NCBI RefSeq assembly: GCF_945915435.1
Contig: NZ_CAMEFG010000037.1
Location: forward strand, 1-38,927
Direction: 5' to 3'
Source of the DNA: an uncultured Paracoccus sp.
Lineage (GTDB): Bacteria > Pseudomonadota > Alphaproteobacteria > Rhodobacterales > Rhodobacteraceae
Length of the DNA: 38,927 bases
This document shows positions 1-9,121 of the stretch, piece after piece (positions within the stretch are counted from its first letter, which is position 1; each line of letters opens with the position of its first letter). The translations under genes were made by a program, and so were the position numbers. The notes under the pieces were generated by a model. That model had not been told where the DNA came from and ran no database searches. It saw only the letters and a program-made list of their open reading frames with translations.

Positions 1-554
1 AGGCCGAGCGCATGATGAAGCGCTTCCAGAAGGGTCTGTTCAACATGAACGACCTCAAGAACCAGCTTGAGCAGATGATGAAGATGGGCGGGATGCAGTC
101 CATCATGTCGATGATGCCGGGCATGGGCAAGATGGCCAAGCAGGCCGAAGATGCCGGTTTCGACGACAAGGCCATCCGCCGCCAGATCGCGCTGATCGAT
201 TCCATGACGAAAAAGGAACGCGCCAACCCGGACGTGCTGCAAGCCAGCCGCAAGAAACGCATCGCCGCCGGTGCCGGGTTGGAGGTGTCGGATCTTAACA
301 AGCTTCTCAAAATGCAGAAGCAAATGGCTGATACCATGAAGAAACTTGGCAAGATGGGCAAGGGCGGCATGCTCAAGCAGGCGATGCGCGCGATGCAGGG
401 CAAGGGCGGCGGGCTGCCTGACATGGCCGATGCCGATCCCGCGAAGATGGCCGAGGCAACGAAGATGCTGCAAGACCCCAAGGGGCTGGGCGGCCAGCTT
501 GGCGGGATGGGCCTGCCGGGCGGGCTGTCGGGCCTGTTCAAGGGGAAGAAGTAA
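1..554 (+). CDS. ffh: Signal recognition particle protein Ffh, C-terminal part (5' end outside window)
   Basis: This is the methionine-rich M domain of the SRP54/Ffh GTPase, which binds 4.5S RNA and signal peptides during co-translational targeting to the inner membrane. The reading frame is open from base 3, so the NG GTPase domain lies upstream of the window. About 183 residues are visible. They include many Met residues in short helices (QMMKMGGMQSIMSMMPGMGK) and the conserved DxMTxxER segment (IDSMTKKERANPDVL), followed by the RKKRIAAGAG RNA-binding loop. A flexible Gly/Met-rich tail ends in LFKGKK. The gene heads a run of translation and secretion genes on the same strand. No terminator is visible in the short gap before the next gene, so co-transcription is likely. 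Confidence 0.95.
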   Translation, partial: AERMMKRFQKGLFNMNDLKNQLEQMMKMGGMQSIMSMMPGMGKMAKQAEDAGFDDKAIRRQIALIDSMTKKERANPDVLQASRKKRIAAGAGLEVSDLNKLLKMQKQMADTMKKLGKMGKGGMLKQAMRAMQGKGGGLPDMADADPAKMAEATKMLQDPKGLGGQLGGMGLPGGLSGLFKGKK

Positions 555-607
555 GTTTTTGCAATGGCTTGCGCTGAAAACATTATTCAATTTGCAGGGT
601 TTGACGC

Positions 608-1147
608 ATGGCTGCGCTGACCGCCACTCCGGTTCTTGAAACCGCGCGCCTGACCCTGCGCGCGCCGGTTGCCGATGACTGGCCCGGCTGGCGCGACTTC
701 TTTGCCAGCGACCGGGCCCGTTTCGTCGGCGGGCCGATGACCCAGCCGGGGCAATCTTGGCGCGCCTTCGGCCATTTCATCGGCCATTGGGTTTTGCGCG
801 GCTACGGCATGTTCGTGCTGGTCGAACGCGACACCGGCCTGACACTTGGCGCTGTCGGCCCGTGGTTCCCCGACGGCTGGCCCGAGCAGGAGATCGGCTG
901 GACCCTCTGGCGTCCCGAGGCCGAGGGAAAGGGCTTTGCGCATGAGGCCGCGCTGGCCGCCCGTGCGTTCGCCTTTGACCGTCTGGGCTGGTCTACCGCC
1001 GTCAGCTATATCGCGCCCGACAACGCGGCTTCGATCGCGCTGGCGGAACGGCTTGGCGCAAGCCCCGACCCGCGGGCCGCGATTCCCGTCTTTTCGACCG
1101 GACCCGAGCCCATCGTCGTCTACCGCCACCCCAGGGAGGACGCATGA
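608..1147 (+). CDS. GNAT-family N-acetyltransferase (RimJ/RimL-like)
   Basis: A 179-residue single-domain protein with the pattern of the RimJ/RimL-type GNAT family. It opens with an ETARLTLRAPVADDW strand-helix. The middle holds an acetyl-CoA-binding region (EIGWTLWRPEAEGKGFAHEAALAARAF) in which EGKGFA stands for the usual Q/RxxGxG/A. A C-terminal NAASIALAERLGA segment is typical of the family. Members acetylate amino groups of proteins or small molecules; the substrate cannot be told from sequence. Its stop codon overlaps the start of the chorismate mutase gene (ATGA at 1144-1147), so the two are translationally coupled. The start follows a weak ribosome-binding site (CAGGGT). Confidence 0.85.
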   Translation: MAALTATPVLETARLTLRAPVADDWPGWRDFFASDRARFVGGPMTQPGQSWRAFGHFIGHWVLRGYGMFVLVERDTGLTLGAVGPWFPDGWPEQEIGWTLWRPEAEGKGFAHEAALAARAFAFDRLGWSTAVSYIAPDNAASIALAERLGASPDPRAAIPVFSTGPEPIVVYRHPREDA

Positions 1148-1458
1148 GCGACGCCGCCGACCGCGCTGCCCGATTGCTGAAAGAGCATCGCGAATCCATC
1201 GACCGTCTGGACGCGATCCTTGTCTATACGCTTGCCGAAAGGTTCAAGCATACCCAATCCGTCGGCCGCCTGAAGGCCGAACACGATCTTCCACCGTCCG
1301 ATCCCTCGCGCGAGGCAAGCCAGATCGAGCGGTTGGAACGCCTCGCGCGCGAGGCCGACCTCGACCCGGAATTCGCGCGTAAATTCCTGAACTTCGTGAT
1401 CGCCGAAGTCATCCGGCACCACGAAAGCTACCAGATACCGGGCGAAAACCTCGCCTGA
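1144..1458 (+). CDS. Chorismate mutase, AroQ class
   Basis: A 104-residue all-helical AroQ-type chorismate mutase, which converts chorismate to prephenate for phenylalanine and tyrosine synthesis in the cytoplasm. The active-site residues of the E. coli P-protein mutase domain (Arg11, Arg28, Lys39, Asp48, Arg51) line up with exact spacing at Arg16, Arg33, Lys44, Asp53 and Arg56. The residue matching Gln88 is not obvious; His occurs there. There is no fused prephenate dehydratase or DAHP synthase domain. The gene overlaps the GNAT gene by 4 bases and is followed after 26 bases by rpsP, so it lies inside a translation operon. No catalytic residue is clearly lost, so activity is likely. Confidence 0.9.
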   Translation: MSDAADRAARLLKEHRESIDRLDAILVYTLAERFKHTQSVGRLKAEHDLPPSDPSREASQIERLERLAREADLDPEFARKFLNFVIAEVIRHHESYQIPGENLA

Positions 1459-1484
1459 TCCGCCATTTGAAAGGAGCATACCCA

Positions 1485-1859
1485 ATGGCAATGAAAATCC
1501 GTCTGGCCCGTGGCGGCAGCAAGAAGCGCCCGCATTACGCCATCGTCGCAACCGATTCGCGCATGCCGCGCGACGGGCGCTTCCTGGAAAAGCTGGGCAC
1601 CTACAACCCGCTTCTGCCCAAGGACAGCGAAGAGCGCGTCAAGATGAACATGGAACGCGTGCAATACTGGCTGAGCCAGGGCGCGCAGCCGACCGACCGC
1701 ATCGCGCGCTTCCTGGAAGCCGCGGGCATCCGCGAAAAGGCCGAGCGCAAGAACCTGAAAAAGGGCGAGCCGGGCAAGGCCGCGCAGGAACGCGCCGCCA
1801 AGCGCGCCGAGCGTGAGGCTGCCGCAAACGCACCGGCAGAAGAAGCGGCTTCGGAATAA
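1485..1859 (+). CDS. rpsP: 30S ribosomal protein S16
   Basis: The S16 protein of the small ribosomal subunit, a factor in 30S assembly that binds 16S rRNA. The N-terminus [21 protein letters not shown] is the family signature, followed by [19 protein letters not shown]. The 124-residue protein is longer than the E. coli form because of a charged Ala/Lys/Glu tail, which is common in alphaproteobacteria. The start at 1485 is chosen because AAGGAG lies 8 bases upstream (1471-1476); an in-frame ATG at 1467 would overlap that site. The stop codon shares its last base with the rimM start (TAATG), which couples the two genes. Confidence 0.97.
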   Translation: MAMKIRLARGGSKKRPHYAIVATDSRMPRDGRFLEKLGTYNPLLPKDSEERVKMNMERVQYWLSQGAQPTDRIARFLEAAGIREKAERKNLKKGEPGKAAQERAAKRAEREAAANAPAEEAASE

Positions 1860-2356
1860 TGTCCGGGCGGGTCTGCGTGGGTGCAGTCGCGGGCGCTTTC
1901 GGCGTCCGGGGCGAGGTGCGGCTGAAAAGCTTCTGCGCCGAGCCTGCCGATATCGCCACCTACGGCCCGCTTTTCACCGAAGACGGCGGGCGGAGTTTCT
2001 CCGTCCGCCTGACCCGGCCCGTCACCGGCGGGCTTGGCGCAAGGTTGTCGGGCGTCGAGACACGCGAGGGGGCCGAGGCGCTCAAGGGCGTGACGCTATG
2101 GGCGGATCGCGATGCGCTGCCCTCGTTGCCCGATGACGAATTCTATCATGCCGACCTGATCGGGCTGGAGGTCGTCGATACCGGCGGCGCCGTGCTTGGC
2201 CGGGTGCGCGCGATCTATGACCACGGCGCGGGCGATATTCTGGAAATCGCGGGCCGCAAGCCGATCATGCTGCCCTTTACCCGGCAATTCGTTCCGACCG
2301 TCGATCTGGGCGCGGGCCGCGTCGTCGCCGATCCGCCGGAGGAGGGCGGGGAATGA
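1859..2356 (+). CDS. rimM: Ribosome maturation factor RimM
   Basis: A 165-residue RimM, the 30S assembly factor that binds S19 and helps mature the 3' domain of 16S rRNA. Residues 1-80 form the RimM beta-barrel domain ([21 protein letters not shown]). Residues 95-165 form the PRC barrel ([16 protein letters not shown], then [17 protein letters not shown]). The gene starts on the last base of the rpsP stop and overlaps the trmD start by 4 bases (ATGA). This is the classical rpsP-rimM-trmD-rplS order. Confidence 0.96.
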   Translation: MSGRVCVGAVAGAFGVRGEVRLKSFCAEPADIATYGPLFTEDGGRSFSVRLTRPVTGGLGARLSGVETREGAEALKGVTLWADRDALPSLPDDEFYHADLIGLEVVDTGGAVLGRVRAIYDHGAGDILEIAGRKPIMLPFTRQFVPTVDLGAGRVVADPPEEGGE

Positions 2357-3225
2357 CCGCGCCCCGCTCTCATGGCCGCATCGCGGTGCGCCTGTCGTCG
2401 CAACCCTCGGACCTGATGGGGCCGCCCGAGGTCGCGGGGGCCTGGACCGCGCAGGTCGTGACGCTGTTCCCCGAGGCGTTTCCCGGTGTCCTCGGCCTGT
2501 CGCTGACAGGGCGGGCGCTGTCGCAAGGGCTGTGGAACCTGCGCACCGTCGACCTGCGCCCCTTCGGCGAGGGACGGCACCGCAATGTCGATGACACGCC
2601 CGCGGGCGGTGGTGCGGGCATGGTGATTCGCGCCGATGTCATGGCGCGCGCGCTGGACGAGGCGGCGGCAGGGGCTGCGGGCAGGGCGCTGCCGGTGATC
2701 TATCTTTCCCCGCGCGGACGTCCGCTGACGCAGGCCCGTGCGCGGCAACTGGCGCAGGGACCGGGCGTCACGCTGATCTGCGGGCGGTTCGAGGGCGTCG
2801 ATCAGCGCGTCCTGGACGCCTATGGGGTCGAGGAGATCAGCATCGGCGATTACGTCCTGACCGGCGGAGAGCTTGCTGCTCAGGTCTTGATCGACGCGAC
2901 GGTTCGGCTTATACCGCGCGTGCTGGGGAATCAGGACTCTCTGGCCGAGGAATCCTTTTCCCCGGACAATGGCGGCCTGCTCGAACATCCCCAGTATACG
3001 AAGCCAGCCCACTGGGAAGGCCGCGCGATACCCGAGGTTCTGCTGTCGGGAAATCACGCGGCTATTGCCGGTTGGCGTCGCGACATGGCCGAAAGGCTGA
3101 CCAAGGAACGCCGCCCCGACCTGTGGCGGGCATACGAGCAAACCCGTATGGACCCGGCAAAGGACCGACAGCTCTCGGGCGCATCAGACCAATCGCGGGA
3201 CCGCCGCGAGCATGAAAAGGATTAA
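2353..3225 (+). CDS. trmD: tRNA (guanine-N1-)-methyltransferase TrmD
   Basis: TrmD methylates G37 of tRNAs with S-adenosylmethionine and so prevents +1 frameshifting. The 290-residue protein has the SPOUT trefoil-knot fold: [15 protein letters not shown] begins the core, [17 protein letters not shown] is the substrate and SAM loop, and [17 protein letters not shown] is the knot. A C-terminal helical domain contains [11 protein letters not shown] and HYTKP-like segments. About 30 residues precede the usual start of the core ([17 protein letters not shown]...), a modest N-terminal extension. No better start with a ribosome-binding site is evident, and the ATGA overlap with rimM supports this one. 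The Arg/Asp-rich tail is not conserved in the family. Confidence 0.95.
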   Translation: MTAPRSHGRIAVRLSSQPSDLMGPPEVAGAWTAQVVTLFPEAFPGVLGLSLTGRALSQGLWNLRTVDLRPFGEGRHRNVDDTPAGGGAGMVIRADVMARALDEAAAGAAGRALPVIYLSPRGRPLTQARARQLAQGPGVTLICGRFEGVDQRVLDAYGVEEISIGDYVLTGGELAAQVLIDATVRLIPRVLGNQDSLAEESFSPDNGGLLEHPQYTKPAHWEGRAIPEVLLSGNHAAIAGWRRDMAERLTKERRPDLWRAYEQTRMDPAKDRQLSGASDQSRDRREHEKD

Positions 3226-3229
3226 CGCG

Positions 3230-3619
3230 ATGAACCTGATCGCCCAGCTCGAAGCCGAGCAGATTGCCGAACTCGGCAAGGAAATTCCCGATTTCAAGGC
3301 CGGCGACACCGTGCGCGTCGGCTACAAGGTGACGGAAGGCACGCGGACCCGTGTGCAGATGTATGAAGGCGTCGTGATCTCGCGCAAGGGCGGGGGCATC
3401 GGCGCCTCGTTCACCGTGCGCAAGATCTCGTTCGGCGAGGGTGTCGAGCGCGTCTTCCCGCTGTATTCGACCAATGTCGATTCGATCACCGTCGTGCGCC
3501 GCGGCCGCGTCCGCCGCGCCAAGCTGTATTACCTGCGCGAGCGTCGCGGCAAGTCGGCCCGTATCGCCGAGGTCACGAACTACAAGCCCAAGGCCCAAGC
3601 GGCCGAAGCCAAGGCCTGA
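3230..3619 (+). CDS. rplS: 50S ribosomal protein L19
   Basis: L19 sits at the 30S-50S interface of the ribosome. The 129-residue sequence has the family core [22 protein letters not shown], then [28 protein letters not shown] and [23 protein letters not shown]. The start at 3230 is preferred over the in-frame ATG at 3212 because AAAAGGA (3215-3221) lies 8 bases upstream of 3230. Choosing 3212 would place that ribosome-binding site inside the gene. An Ala/Lys-rich tail follows the core. Confidence 0.96.
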   Translation: MNLIAQLEAEQIAELGKEIPDFKAGDTVRVGYKVTEGTRTRVQMYEGVVISRKGGGIGASFTVRKISFGEGVERVFPLYSTNVDSITVVRRGRVRRAKLYYLRERRGKSARIAEVTNYKPKAQAAEAKA

Positions 3620-3630
3620 GGAGTCCGGTC

Positions 3631-3852
3631 ATGAGAAAAGACATCCATCCCGAATACCACACGATCGAAGTCAAGATGACGGACGGCACCACCTTCCAGA
3701 CCCGCACCACCTGGGGCAAGGAAGGCGATACCATGTCGCTGGACATCGACCCGACCTCGCACCCCGCATGGACGGGCGGCTCGGCCAAGCTGATGGACAC
3801 CGGCGGCCGCGTGTCCAAGTTCAAGAACAAATACGCCGGCCTGGGCTTCTGA
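3631..3852 (+). CDS. rpmE: 50S ribosomal protein L31 (cysteine-free form)
   Basis: A 73-residue L31 of the large ribosomal subunit, recognised by [19 protein letters not shown] at the start and [21 protein letters not shown] at the end. No Cys is present, so this copy lacks the zinc-binding CxxC of the zinc-type L31; in the family this marks a zinc-independent paralogue. It is the last gene of the ribosomal operon, 11 bases after rplS, and is followed by a strong terminator. Confidence 0.95.
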   Translation: MRKDIHPEYHTIEVKMTDGTTFQTRTTWGKEGDTMSLDIDPTSHPAWTGGSAKLMDTGGRVSKFKNKYAGLGF

Positions 3853-3873
3853 TCGCCCTGCCAGCGGAAAAGG

Positions 3874-3902
3874 AAAACGCCGCCCCAAGGGGCGGCGTTT
3901 TT
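3874..3902 (+). terminator. Rho-independent terminator after rpmE
   Basis: A 9-bp GC stem CGCCGCCCC-AA-GGGGCGGCG (3878-3897) is flanked by AAAA on the left and followed by TTTTT, 22 bases after the rpmE stop. It closes the ffh-to-rpmE transcription unit. The A-rich left flank means it may also work weakly in the other direction. Confidence 0.9.
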
Positions 3903-4015
3903 CGTTGGGGCAGGGCGATGATTTTCCGCATCTTTCGGCAGCGCGACGGGTTTTCTTCGCCGTGGCCCCGGCCTATGGTCCGCGCGTTTGGGAAAGCTGC
4001 CTGCCGGGGGTGATC

Positions 4016-4789
4016 GTGGCGCATATCATCGTTGTCGGAAACGAAAAGGGCGGTTCTGGCAAATCCACGACCTCGATGCATGTGGCGACCGCGCTTGCGC
4101 GGCTTGGCCACCGGGTCGGCGCGCTGGACCTGGACGTGCGCCAGCGCAGTTTCGGGCGCTATCTGGAAAACCGCATGGCCTTCTTGCAGCGCGAGGGGCT
4201 GGACCTGCCCACGCCGACCCTTGGCACGCTGGATCCGGGCCTGCCCGACCCCCTTTCGGCGGCGGTCGAGGCGCTGGAGGCCGATTGCGACTTCATCCTG
4301 CTGGACTGCCCCGGCTCTCATACCAAGCTGTCGCAGATGGCCCACAGCCTTGCCGATACGCTGATCACGCCGATGAACGACAGCTTCATCGACTTCGACC
4401 TGCTGGCGCGAATGTCACCCGAGGGCAAGGTTCTCGGCCCCTCGATCTATGCCGAGATGGTCTGGTCGGCGCGGCAGATGCGCGCGCAGGTGGGCGCGGG
4501 GCCGATCGACTGGCTGGTGCTGCGCAACCGGCTGGGCACGCAGGCGATGCACAATAAGCGCAAGGTCGGCTCGGCCCTTGGCACCTTGTCCAGCCGGATC
4601 GGTTTCCGCGTCGCACCGGGCTTTTCCGAGCGGGTGATCTTTCGCGAACTTTTCCCGCGTGGGCTGACGCTGCTTGACCTGCGCGACGTCGGAACGGAAA
4701 CTCTGAGCATGTCGAATATCGCCGCGCGGCAAGAGCTTCGCGAGTTGATCGGCGAATTGCAGCTACCCGGCGTTACGGTCAATTTCTAA
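4016..4789 (+). CDS. mipZ: MipZ-type ParA-family ATPase (division-site selection)
   Basis: MipZ forms ATP-dependent dimers that bind DNA and the ParB partition complex and block FtsZ assembly away from midcell. The sequence resembles Caulobacter MipZ throughout: HIIVVGNEKGGSGKST is the deviant Walker A motif, LDLDVRQRSFGRYLENR follows, FILLDCPG is Walker B, and TPMNDSFIDFDLL is a MipZ hallmark. Later segments are WLVLRNRL and IFRELFPRGLTLLDL. The GTG start at 4016 gives 257 residues and places HIIVVGNEKGG at the N-terminus as in relatives; a GGGGG stretch lies 5 bases upstream. A longer frame from 3905 would start inside the terminator zone and adds unrelated residues. The gene stands alone between the ribosomal operon and the efflux genes. 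Confidence 0.9.
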   Translation: MAHIIVVGNEKGGSGKSTTSMHVATALARLGHRVGALDLDVRQRSFGRYLENRMAFLQREGLDLPTPTLGTLDPGLPDPLSAAVEALEADCDFILLDCPGSHTKLSQMAHSLADTLITPMNDSFIDFDLLARMSPEGKVLGPSIYAEMVWSARQMRAQVGAGPIDWLVLRNRLGTQAMHNKRKVGSALGTLSSRIGFRVAPGFSERVIFRELFPRGLTLLDLRDVGTETLSMSNIAARQELRELIGELQLPGVTVNF

Positions 4790-4842
4790 GCGGCGTGCCC
4801 GCGGGTATGATCCGGCCCGGAACCAACGGATCGAGGCCGAAG

Positions 4843-6021
4843 ATGCCGGTAAAATCGCCCCTCTTGCTGACGGCGTTCCTGTTGGCCGCCACGCTGGTTC
4901 CGCCGGTGGCCACGCGCGCGCTAGAGGCGGCGGGGCAGGTCCTGCCCGCCGTCCAGGTCAGCGAGGCGGCCAACCGCGAAATGCAGCGCCGCGTGCCCGT
5001 CTCGGGGTCGCTGGCCGCGCGGCAGGAGGTGGTCATCCATCCCAAGGTCAACGGCTATGCGGTCACCGAACTGCTGGCCGACAGCGGCGACCGGGTCGAG
5101 GCGGGGCAGGTGCTTGCGCGTTTGCAGGACCAGACCCTGCGCGCGCAACTCGCGCAGGCCGAGGCCGAACATGAACGCGCGAGCGCCGGGATCAAGCAGG
5201 CCGAAAGCCAGATCGCCAGCGCCGCCGCCGCGCTGACCGAGGCCTCGGCCACGCTGGAACGCACGCGGCGCCTGCGCGCCAGCGGCAGCACCGCGCAGGC
5301 CGCGCTGGACCAGGCGGTGGCGGCGCAGGCCACCGCACAGGCCAATGCCGATTCCGCCCGCGACGGGCTGAGCGTGGCGCGCGCTGCGCTGGCGCAGGCG
5401 GATGCGGCGCGGGTGATCGCGCGGCTCAACCTGGATTATGCGCGCATCACCTCGCCCATAGGTGGCGTGGTGATCGAGCGCAACGTCAACCTGGGCGAAT
5501 TGTCGGGCAGCGCCACCCTGCCCATGTTCCGCGTCATCGCGGATGGCGAGGTCGAACTGGCCGCCGAGGTCATCGAAAGCGCCATCCCCGAGTTGCGCAT
5601 CGGCGCGCCGGTCACGCTGGAGGTTTCGGGCATCGGCAGGCTGGAAGGCCGCATCCGCCTGCTGCCCGCCGCCGTCGATCCCGCGACCCGGCTTGGCACG
5701 ATGCGGGTGGCGCTGGACCCGGACGAACGGCTGCGTCCGGGGCTGTTCGCCTCGGGCTGGATCGTGACGCAATCGGTCGAGGCGGTCGCGGTCCCCACCT
5801 CTGCCGTGCTGACGGGCGAGGGGGGCGATTATGTCCAGGTCGTGCGCGACGGCCAGGTCGAGACCCGGCCGGTCCGCGCGGGCCTGATCTGGGACGGGCA
5901 CCGCCAGATCACCGAGGGCCTGGCGGAGGGCGAGACGGTGCTGACCCGCGCCGGCGCCTTCTTCCGCACCGGCGACCGCGTGCAGGTGATCGCCCCCGGC
6001 GAAGGCGAGGCCGCGCCATGA
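4843..6021 (+). CDS. RND efflux periplasmic adaptor (membrane fusion protein)
   Basis: A 392-residue HlyD/AcrA-type adaptor that links an inner-membrane RND pump to an outer-membrane channel. A signal peptide (about residues 1-26, PLLLTAFLLAATLVPP) ends near ATRALEA, with no lipobox Cys, so it is probably periplasmic and not a lipoprotein. The barrel-sandwich half-motifs (PKVNGYAVTELLADSGDRVEAGQVLARL and LDYARITSPIGGVVIERNV) flank a long Ala/Gln-rich alpha-hairpin. Beta-barrel and membrane-proximal domains follow. The start at 4843 has GAGG 6 bases upstream; an earlier in-frame ATG adds residues that spoil the signal peptide. The stop overlaps the permease start (ATGA at 6018). No TolC-like outer-membrane gene is adjacent. 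Confidence 0.93.
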   Translation: MPVKSPLLLTAFLLAATLVPPVATRALEAAGQVLPAVQVSEAANREMQRRVPVSGSLAARQEVVIHPKVNGYAVTELLADSGDRVEAGQVLARLQDQTLRAQLAQAEAEHERASAGIKQAESQIASAAAALTEASATLERTRRLRASGSTAQAALDQAVAAQATAQANADSARDGLSVARAALAQADAARVIARLNLDYARITSPIGGVVIERNVNLGELSGSATLPMFRVIADGEVELAAEVIESAIPELRIGAPVTLEVSGIGRLEGRIRLLPAAVDPATRLGTMRVALDPDERLRPGLFASGWIVTQSVEAVAVPTSAVLTGEGGDYVQVVRDGQVETRPVRAGLIWDGHRQITEGLAEGETVLTRAGAFFRTGDRVQVIAPGEGEAAP

Positions 6022-9000
6022 ACATGTCCACCTGGTCGATCCGCAACCCGGTGACGCCCATCGCGGTTTTCGTGGTGCTGGTGCTGCTGGGTATCTTCAG
6101 CTTTCGCAGCCTTGCCGTTACGGCGATGCCCAATATCGACCTGCCTTTCGTCAGCGTCACCGTCTCGCAACCCGGTACGGCGCCGTCGGAACTGATCCGG
6201 CAGGTCGTCCAGCCGATCGAGGATTCCATCGCCAGCATCACCGGGGTGCGGCATATCACCTCGACCGCGACGGACAGCACGGCGGTGTTGCAGGTCGAAT
6301 TCGAGCTGGAAACCGACAGCGACCGGGCGGTGAACGACGTCAAGGACGCGGTGGCCAATGTCCGCGCCGAACTGCCCGATTCCATCGAGGAGCCGCTGGT
6401 CCAGCGCATCGACATCGAGGGCATGCCGATCCTGACCTATGCCGTCAGCGACCCTTCGAAATCCATCGAAGAGCTTTCGACCTTCGTCGACGACGTCATC
6501 GGGCGCGAGCTTTCGACGGTGGAAGGCGTCGCCTCGGTCACCAGGATCGGGGGCGCGGACCGGCAGATCAACGTCGACCTGGACCCGCGCGTGATCGAAT
6601 CGCTTGGGCTGACGGCGGCCGAGGTCTCGCAGCAGTTGCAGGCCCGCAACATCGACCTTGGCGGCGGGCGCGGCGATCTGGCGGGGACGGAATATTCGAT
6701 CCGCACGCTCGGCTCGGCCCTCACGGTCGAGGCGCTGGCGGCAACGCCCATTTCGATCGCCGAGGGGCGGCAGGTCGCGCTGGACCAGTTGGGCGAGGTC
6801 ACGGACGGCGGCAGCGAGGAACGCGGCTTTGCCCTGCTGGACGGCAACCCGGTGGTGGCCTTCGGCGTCTATCGCGCCACCGGCAAGTCGGACCTGGTCG
6901 CGGGCGACGGCACCAAGGCGCGCCTGCACGAACTCGCGGCGCGCTATCCCGGCACGCAGATCGCCTTGATCGACGACGCCACGACCTACACGAAGGACAG
7001 CTACAAGACGACGATGAAGACCCTTTACGAAGGCGCCGCGCTGGCCGTCATCGTGGTCTTTCTGTTCCTGCGCAACTGGCGCGCGACGCTGATCGCGGCG
7101 GTGGCGCTGCCGCTTTCGATCATCCCGACGTTTTTCGTCATGGAACTGCTGGGTTTCACGCTCAACGGCATCAGCCTGCTGGCGATCACGCTGGTCACCG
7201 GCATCCTCGTCGACGACGCCATCGTGGAAATCGAGAACATCGACCGGCACATGCATCAGGGCCTGCCCGCCTACGAGGCCAGCGAGGAAGCCGCCAGCGA
7301 GATCGGCCTGACCGTCATCGCGATCAGCTTTTCCATCGTCGCGGTCTTTGCCCCGGTGGGGATCATGGGCGGCATCGCGGGGCAGTATTTCAAGCAATTC
7401 GGCCTGACCGTCGCCGTTTCGGTGCTGTTTTCGCTGCTGGTCGCGCGCACCATCACGCCGATGATGGGGGCCTATCTCTTGCGCGACGGCAGCCACAGCG
7501 GGGCCTCGGGCGACGGGCCGGTCCTGCGCCGCTTCCTGCCGGTGGTGGCCTGGACGATGCGCCATCGCGGGCTGACGCTGCTGATCGGGGTGATGGTCTT
7601 TGCAGGCTCGATCTTTTCGGCGACGCTTCTGCCGACCGAGTTCATCCCCGCAAGCGATGTTGGCCGCAGCCAGATCAAGATCGACCTGCCCCCCGGCTCG
7701 ACCATCGAGGAGGTCGAGGGCACGTCGCGCGCCCTCAGCCGGCGCATCCTTGAGGTGGACGAGGTCACCTCGGTCTTTGTCATCGGCGGCGACGGCGATG
7801 TGAACGAGACGCGCTTCATGGTCAATTACGGCGACAAGCGCCACCGCGACCGCAGCAGCTTCCAGATCGAGGACCAGTTGAAGCGCGACCTGGCCGTCTT
7901 TCCCGACCTGCGCATCAACTTCCAGAATGAGATGGGGCAGAACGATTTCAGCATCACCGTCCTTGGCGACAGCCAGGACAGCGTGAACGCAGGCGCCAAC
8001 CAGCTTGTCCAGGCCATGCGCGGGCTTTCGACGCTGGAGGGCGTCAGCTCATCGGCCAGCCTGCTGCGCCCCGAGTTGCAGATCACGCCCCGGCCCGAGG
8101 CGGCGGCGCAGCTTGGCGTTCCAGCCTCGGTCCTGGCAACGACGCTGCGCATCGCGACGCTTGGCGATACCGAGGCGAACCTGGCCAAGTTCAACGCGGG
8201 CGACGAGCAACTGCCCATCGTCGTGCGCCTGAACCGCGAGGCGCGGACCGATCTGGACCGGATCCGCAACCTGCGCCTGCCCGGCGCGCAAGGCCCGGTT
8301 CCGCTGGTCGCGGTCGCCGATATCAGCTATGGCGCGGGCGCGTCCGAGATCGGGCGATACGACCGCCGCTTCAGCACGACCGTCACCGCCAACCTTGCCA
8401 ACGGAGCGTTGCTTGGGCCGGTGAATGCACAGGTGCTGGAATTGCAGCAGCAGCTTGACCTGCCGCCGGGGGTCGAGATCAAGCCTGCCGCCGATGCCGA
8501 GATCATGGGCGAGGTTTTCGAGGCGTTTTCCGGCGCCATGATCATGGGCGTCGTGCTGGTCTATGTCGTGCTGGTGCTGCTTTTCCATAATTTCGTCACG
8601 CCGGTCAGCATCGTGCTGTCGCTGCCCCTTGCCATCGGTGGCGCGATCCTTGCGCTGGCGCTGACGAACAACTCGATCTCGATGTCGGTGGTGATCGGCT
8701 TCCTGATGCTGATGGGGATCGTGACCAAGAACGCGATCATGCTGGTCGAATTCGCGCTGACGGCGATGCGCGCCGGCATGGATAAGCGCGAGGCGATCAT
8801 GGATGCCGTCCACAAGCGCGCGCGCCCCATCATCATGACGACCATCGCCATGACGGCGGGCATGGTGCCCTCGGCCATCGGCACGGGCGAGGGCAGCGAG
8901 TTCAGTTCCCCGATGGCCATCGCCGTGATCGGCGGGCTGCTGCTTTCGACGATGCTGTCGATGCTGTTCGTGCCCTCGCTGTTTTCGCTGGTCCACGGCG

Positions 9001-9065
9001 CGCAGGACCGCGCAGGGGGATGGATCGCGCGCCGGATCGGGATCAACAGCCCGCGAAGCGGCTGA
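6018..9065 (+). CDS. RND-family multidrug efflux permease (AcrB/HAE-1 type)
   Basis: A 1015-residue inner-membrane proton/drug antiporter with the duplicated RND fold: TM1 near residue 15 (PIAVFVVLVLLGIFSF), a large periplasmic loop, TM2-6 around 335-480, a second loop, and TM8-12 around 840-1000. The proton-relay residues are intact. Asp399 and Asp400 (GILVDDAIVEIEN) match AcrB Asp407/Asp408, and Lys904 (GIVTKNAIMLVEF) matches Lys940. This supports an active transporter. The gene is translationally coupled to its adaptor by a 4-base overlap. The substrate is not predictable, and no local regulator gene is visible. A shared terminator separates it from the convergent pdhC gene. Confidence 0.94.
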   Translation: MNMSTWSIRNPVTPIAVFVVLVLLGIFSFRSLAVTAMPNIDLPFVSVTVSQPGTAPSELIRQVVQPIEDSIASITGVRHITSTATDSTAVLQVEFELETDSDRAVNDVKDAVANVRAELPDSIEEPLVQRIDIEGMPILTYAVSDPSKSIEELSTFVDDVIGRELSTVEGVASVTRIGGADRQINVDLDPRVIESLGLTAAEVSQQLQARNIDLGGGRGDLAGTEYSIRTLGSALTVEALAATPISIAEGRQVALDQLGEVTDGGSEERGFALLDGNPVVAFGVYRATGKSDLVAGDGTKARLHELAARYPGTQIALIDDATTYTKDSYKTTMKTLYEGAALAVIVVFLFLRNWRATLIAAVALPLSIIPTFFVMELLGFTLNGISLLAITLVTGILVDDAIVEIENIDRHMHQGLPAYEASEEAASEIGLTVIAISFSIVAVFAPVGIMGGIAGQYFKQFGLTVAVSVLFSLLVARTITPMMGAYLLRDGSHSGASGDGPVLRRFLPVVAWTMRHRGLTLLIGVMVFAGSIFSATLLPTEFIPASDVGRSQIKIDLPPGSTIEEVEGTSRALSRRILEVDEVTSVFVIGGDGDVNETRFMVNYGDKRHRDRSSFQIEDQLKRDLAVFPDLRINFQNEMGQNDFSITVLGDSQDSVNAGANQLVQAMRGLSTLEGVSSSASLLRPELQITPRPEAAAQLGVPASVLATTLRIATLGDTEANLAKFNAGDEQLPIVVRLNREARTDLDRIRNLRLPGAQGPVPLVAVADISYGAGASEIGRYDRRFSTTVTANLANGALLGPVNAQVLELQQQLDLPPGVEIKPAADAEIMGEVFEAFSGAMIMGVVLVYVVLVLLFHNFVTPVSIVLSLPLAIGGAILALALTNNSISMSVVIGFLMLMGIVTKNAIMLVEFALTAMRAGMDKREAIMDAVHKRARPIIMTTIAMTAGMVPSAIGTGEGSEFSSPMAIAVIGGLLLSTMLSMLFVPSLFSLVHGAQDRAGGWIARRIGINSPRSG

Positions 9066-9077
9066 CCTCGCGGCATG

Positions 9078-9103
9078 AAAAAGGGGCCTTGCGGCCCCTT
9101 CTT
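9078..9103. terminator. Bidirectional terminator between the RND permease and pdhC
   Basis: The stem AAGGGGCC-TTGC-GGCCCCTT (9081-9100) lies in the 56-base gap between two convergent genes. A-rich sequence precedes it and T-rich sequence (CTTG) follows. It can end transcription from both sides, with a better U-tract for the leftward pdh transcript because of the AAAAA on the left. Confidence 0.8.
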
Positions 9104-9121
9104 GTGGATTGATACGCGCCG

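Noticed and set aside
3905..4015. N-terminal extension of MipZ from an upstream ATG
   Set aside because: It starts beside the rpmE terminator and adds residues not found in the family; the GTG at 4016 puts the Walker A motif where expected.
5829..7844. 671-codon minus-strand reading frame opposite the RND genes
   Set aside because: Antisense to clear adaptor and permease genes; composition rich in His, Asp, Arg and Gly as in shadow frames.
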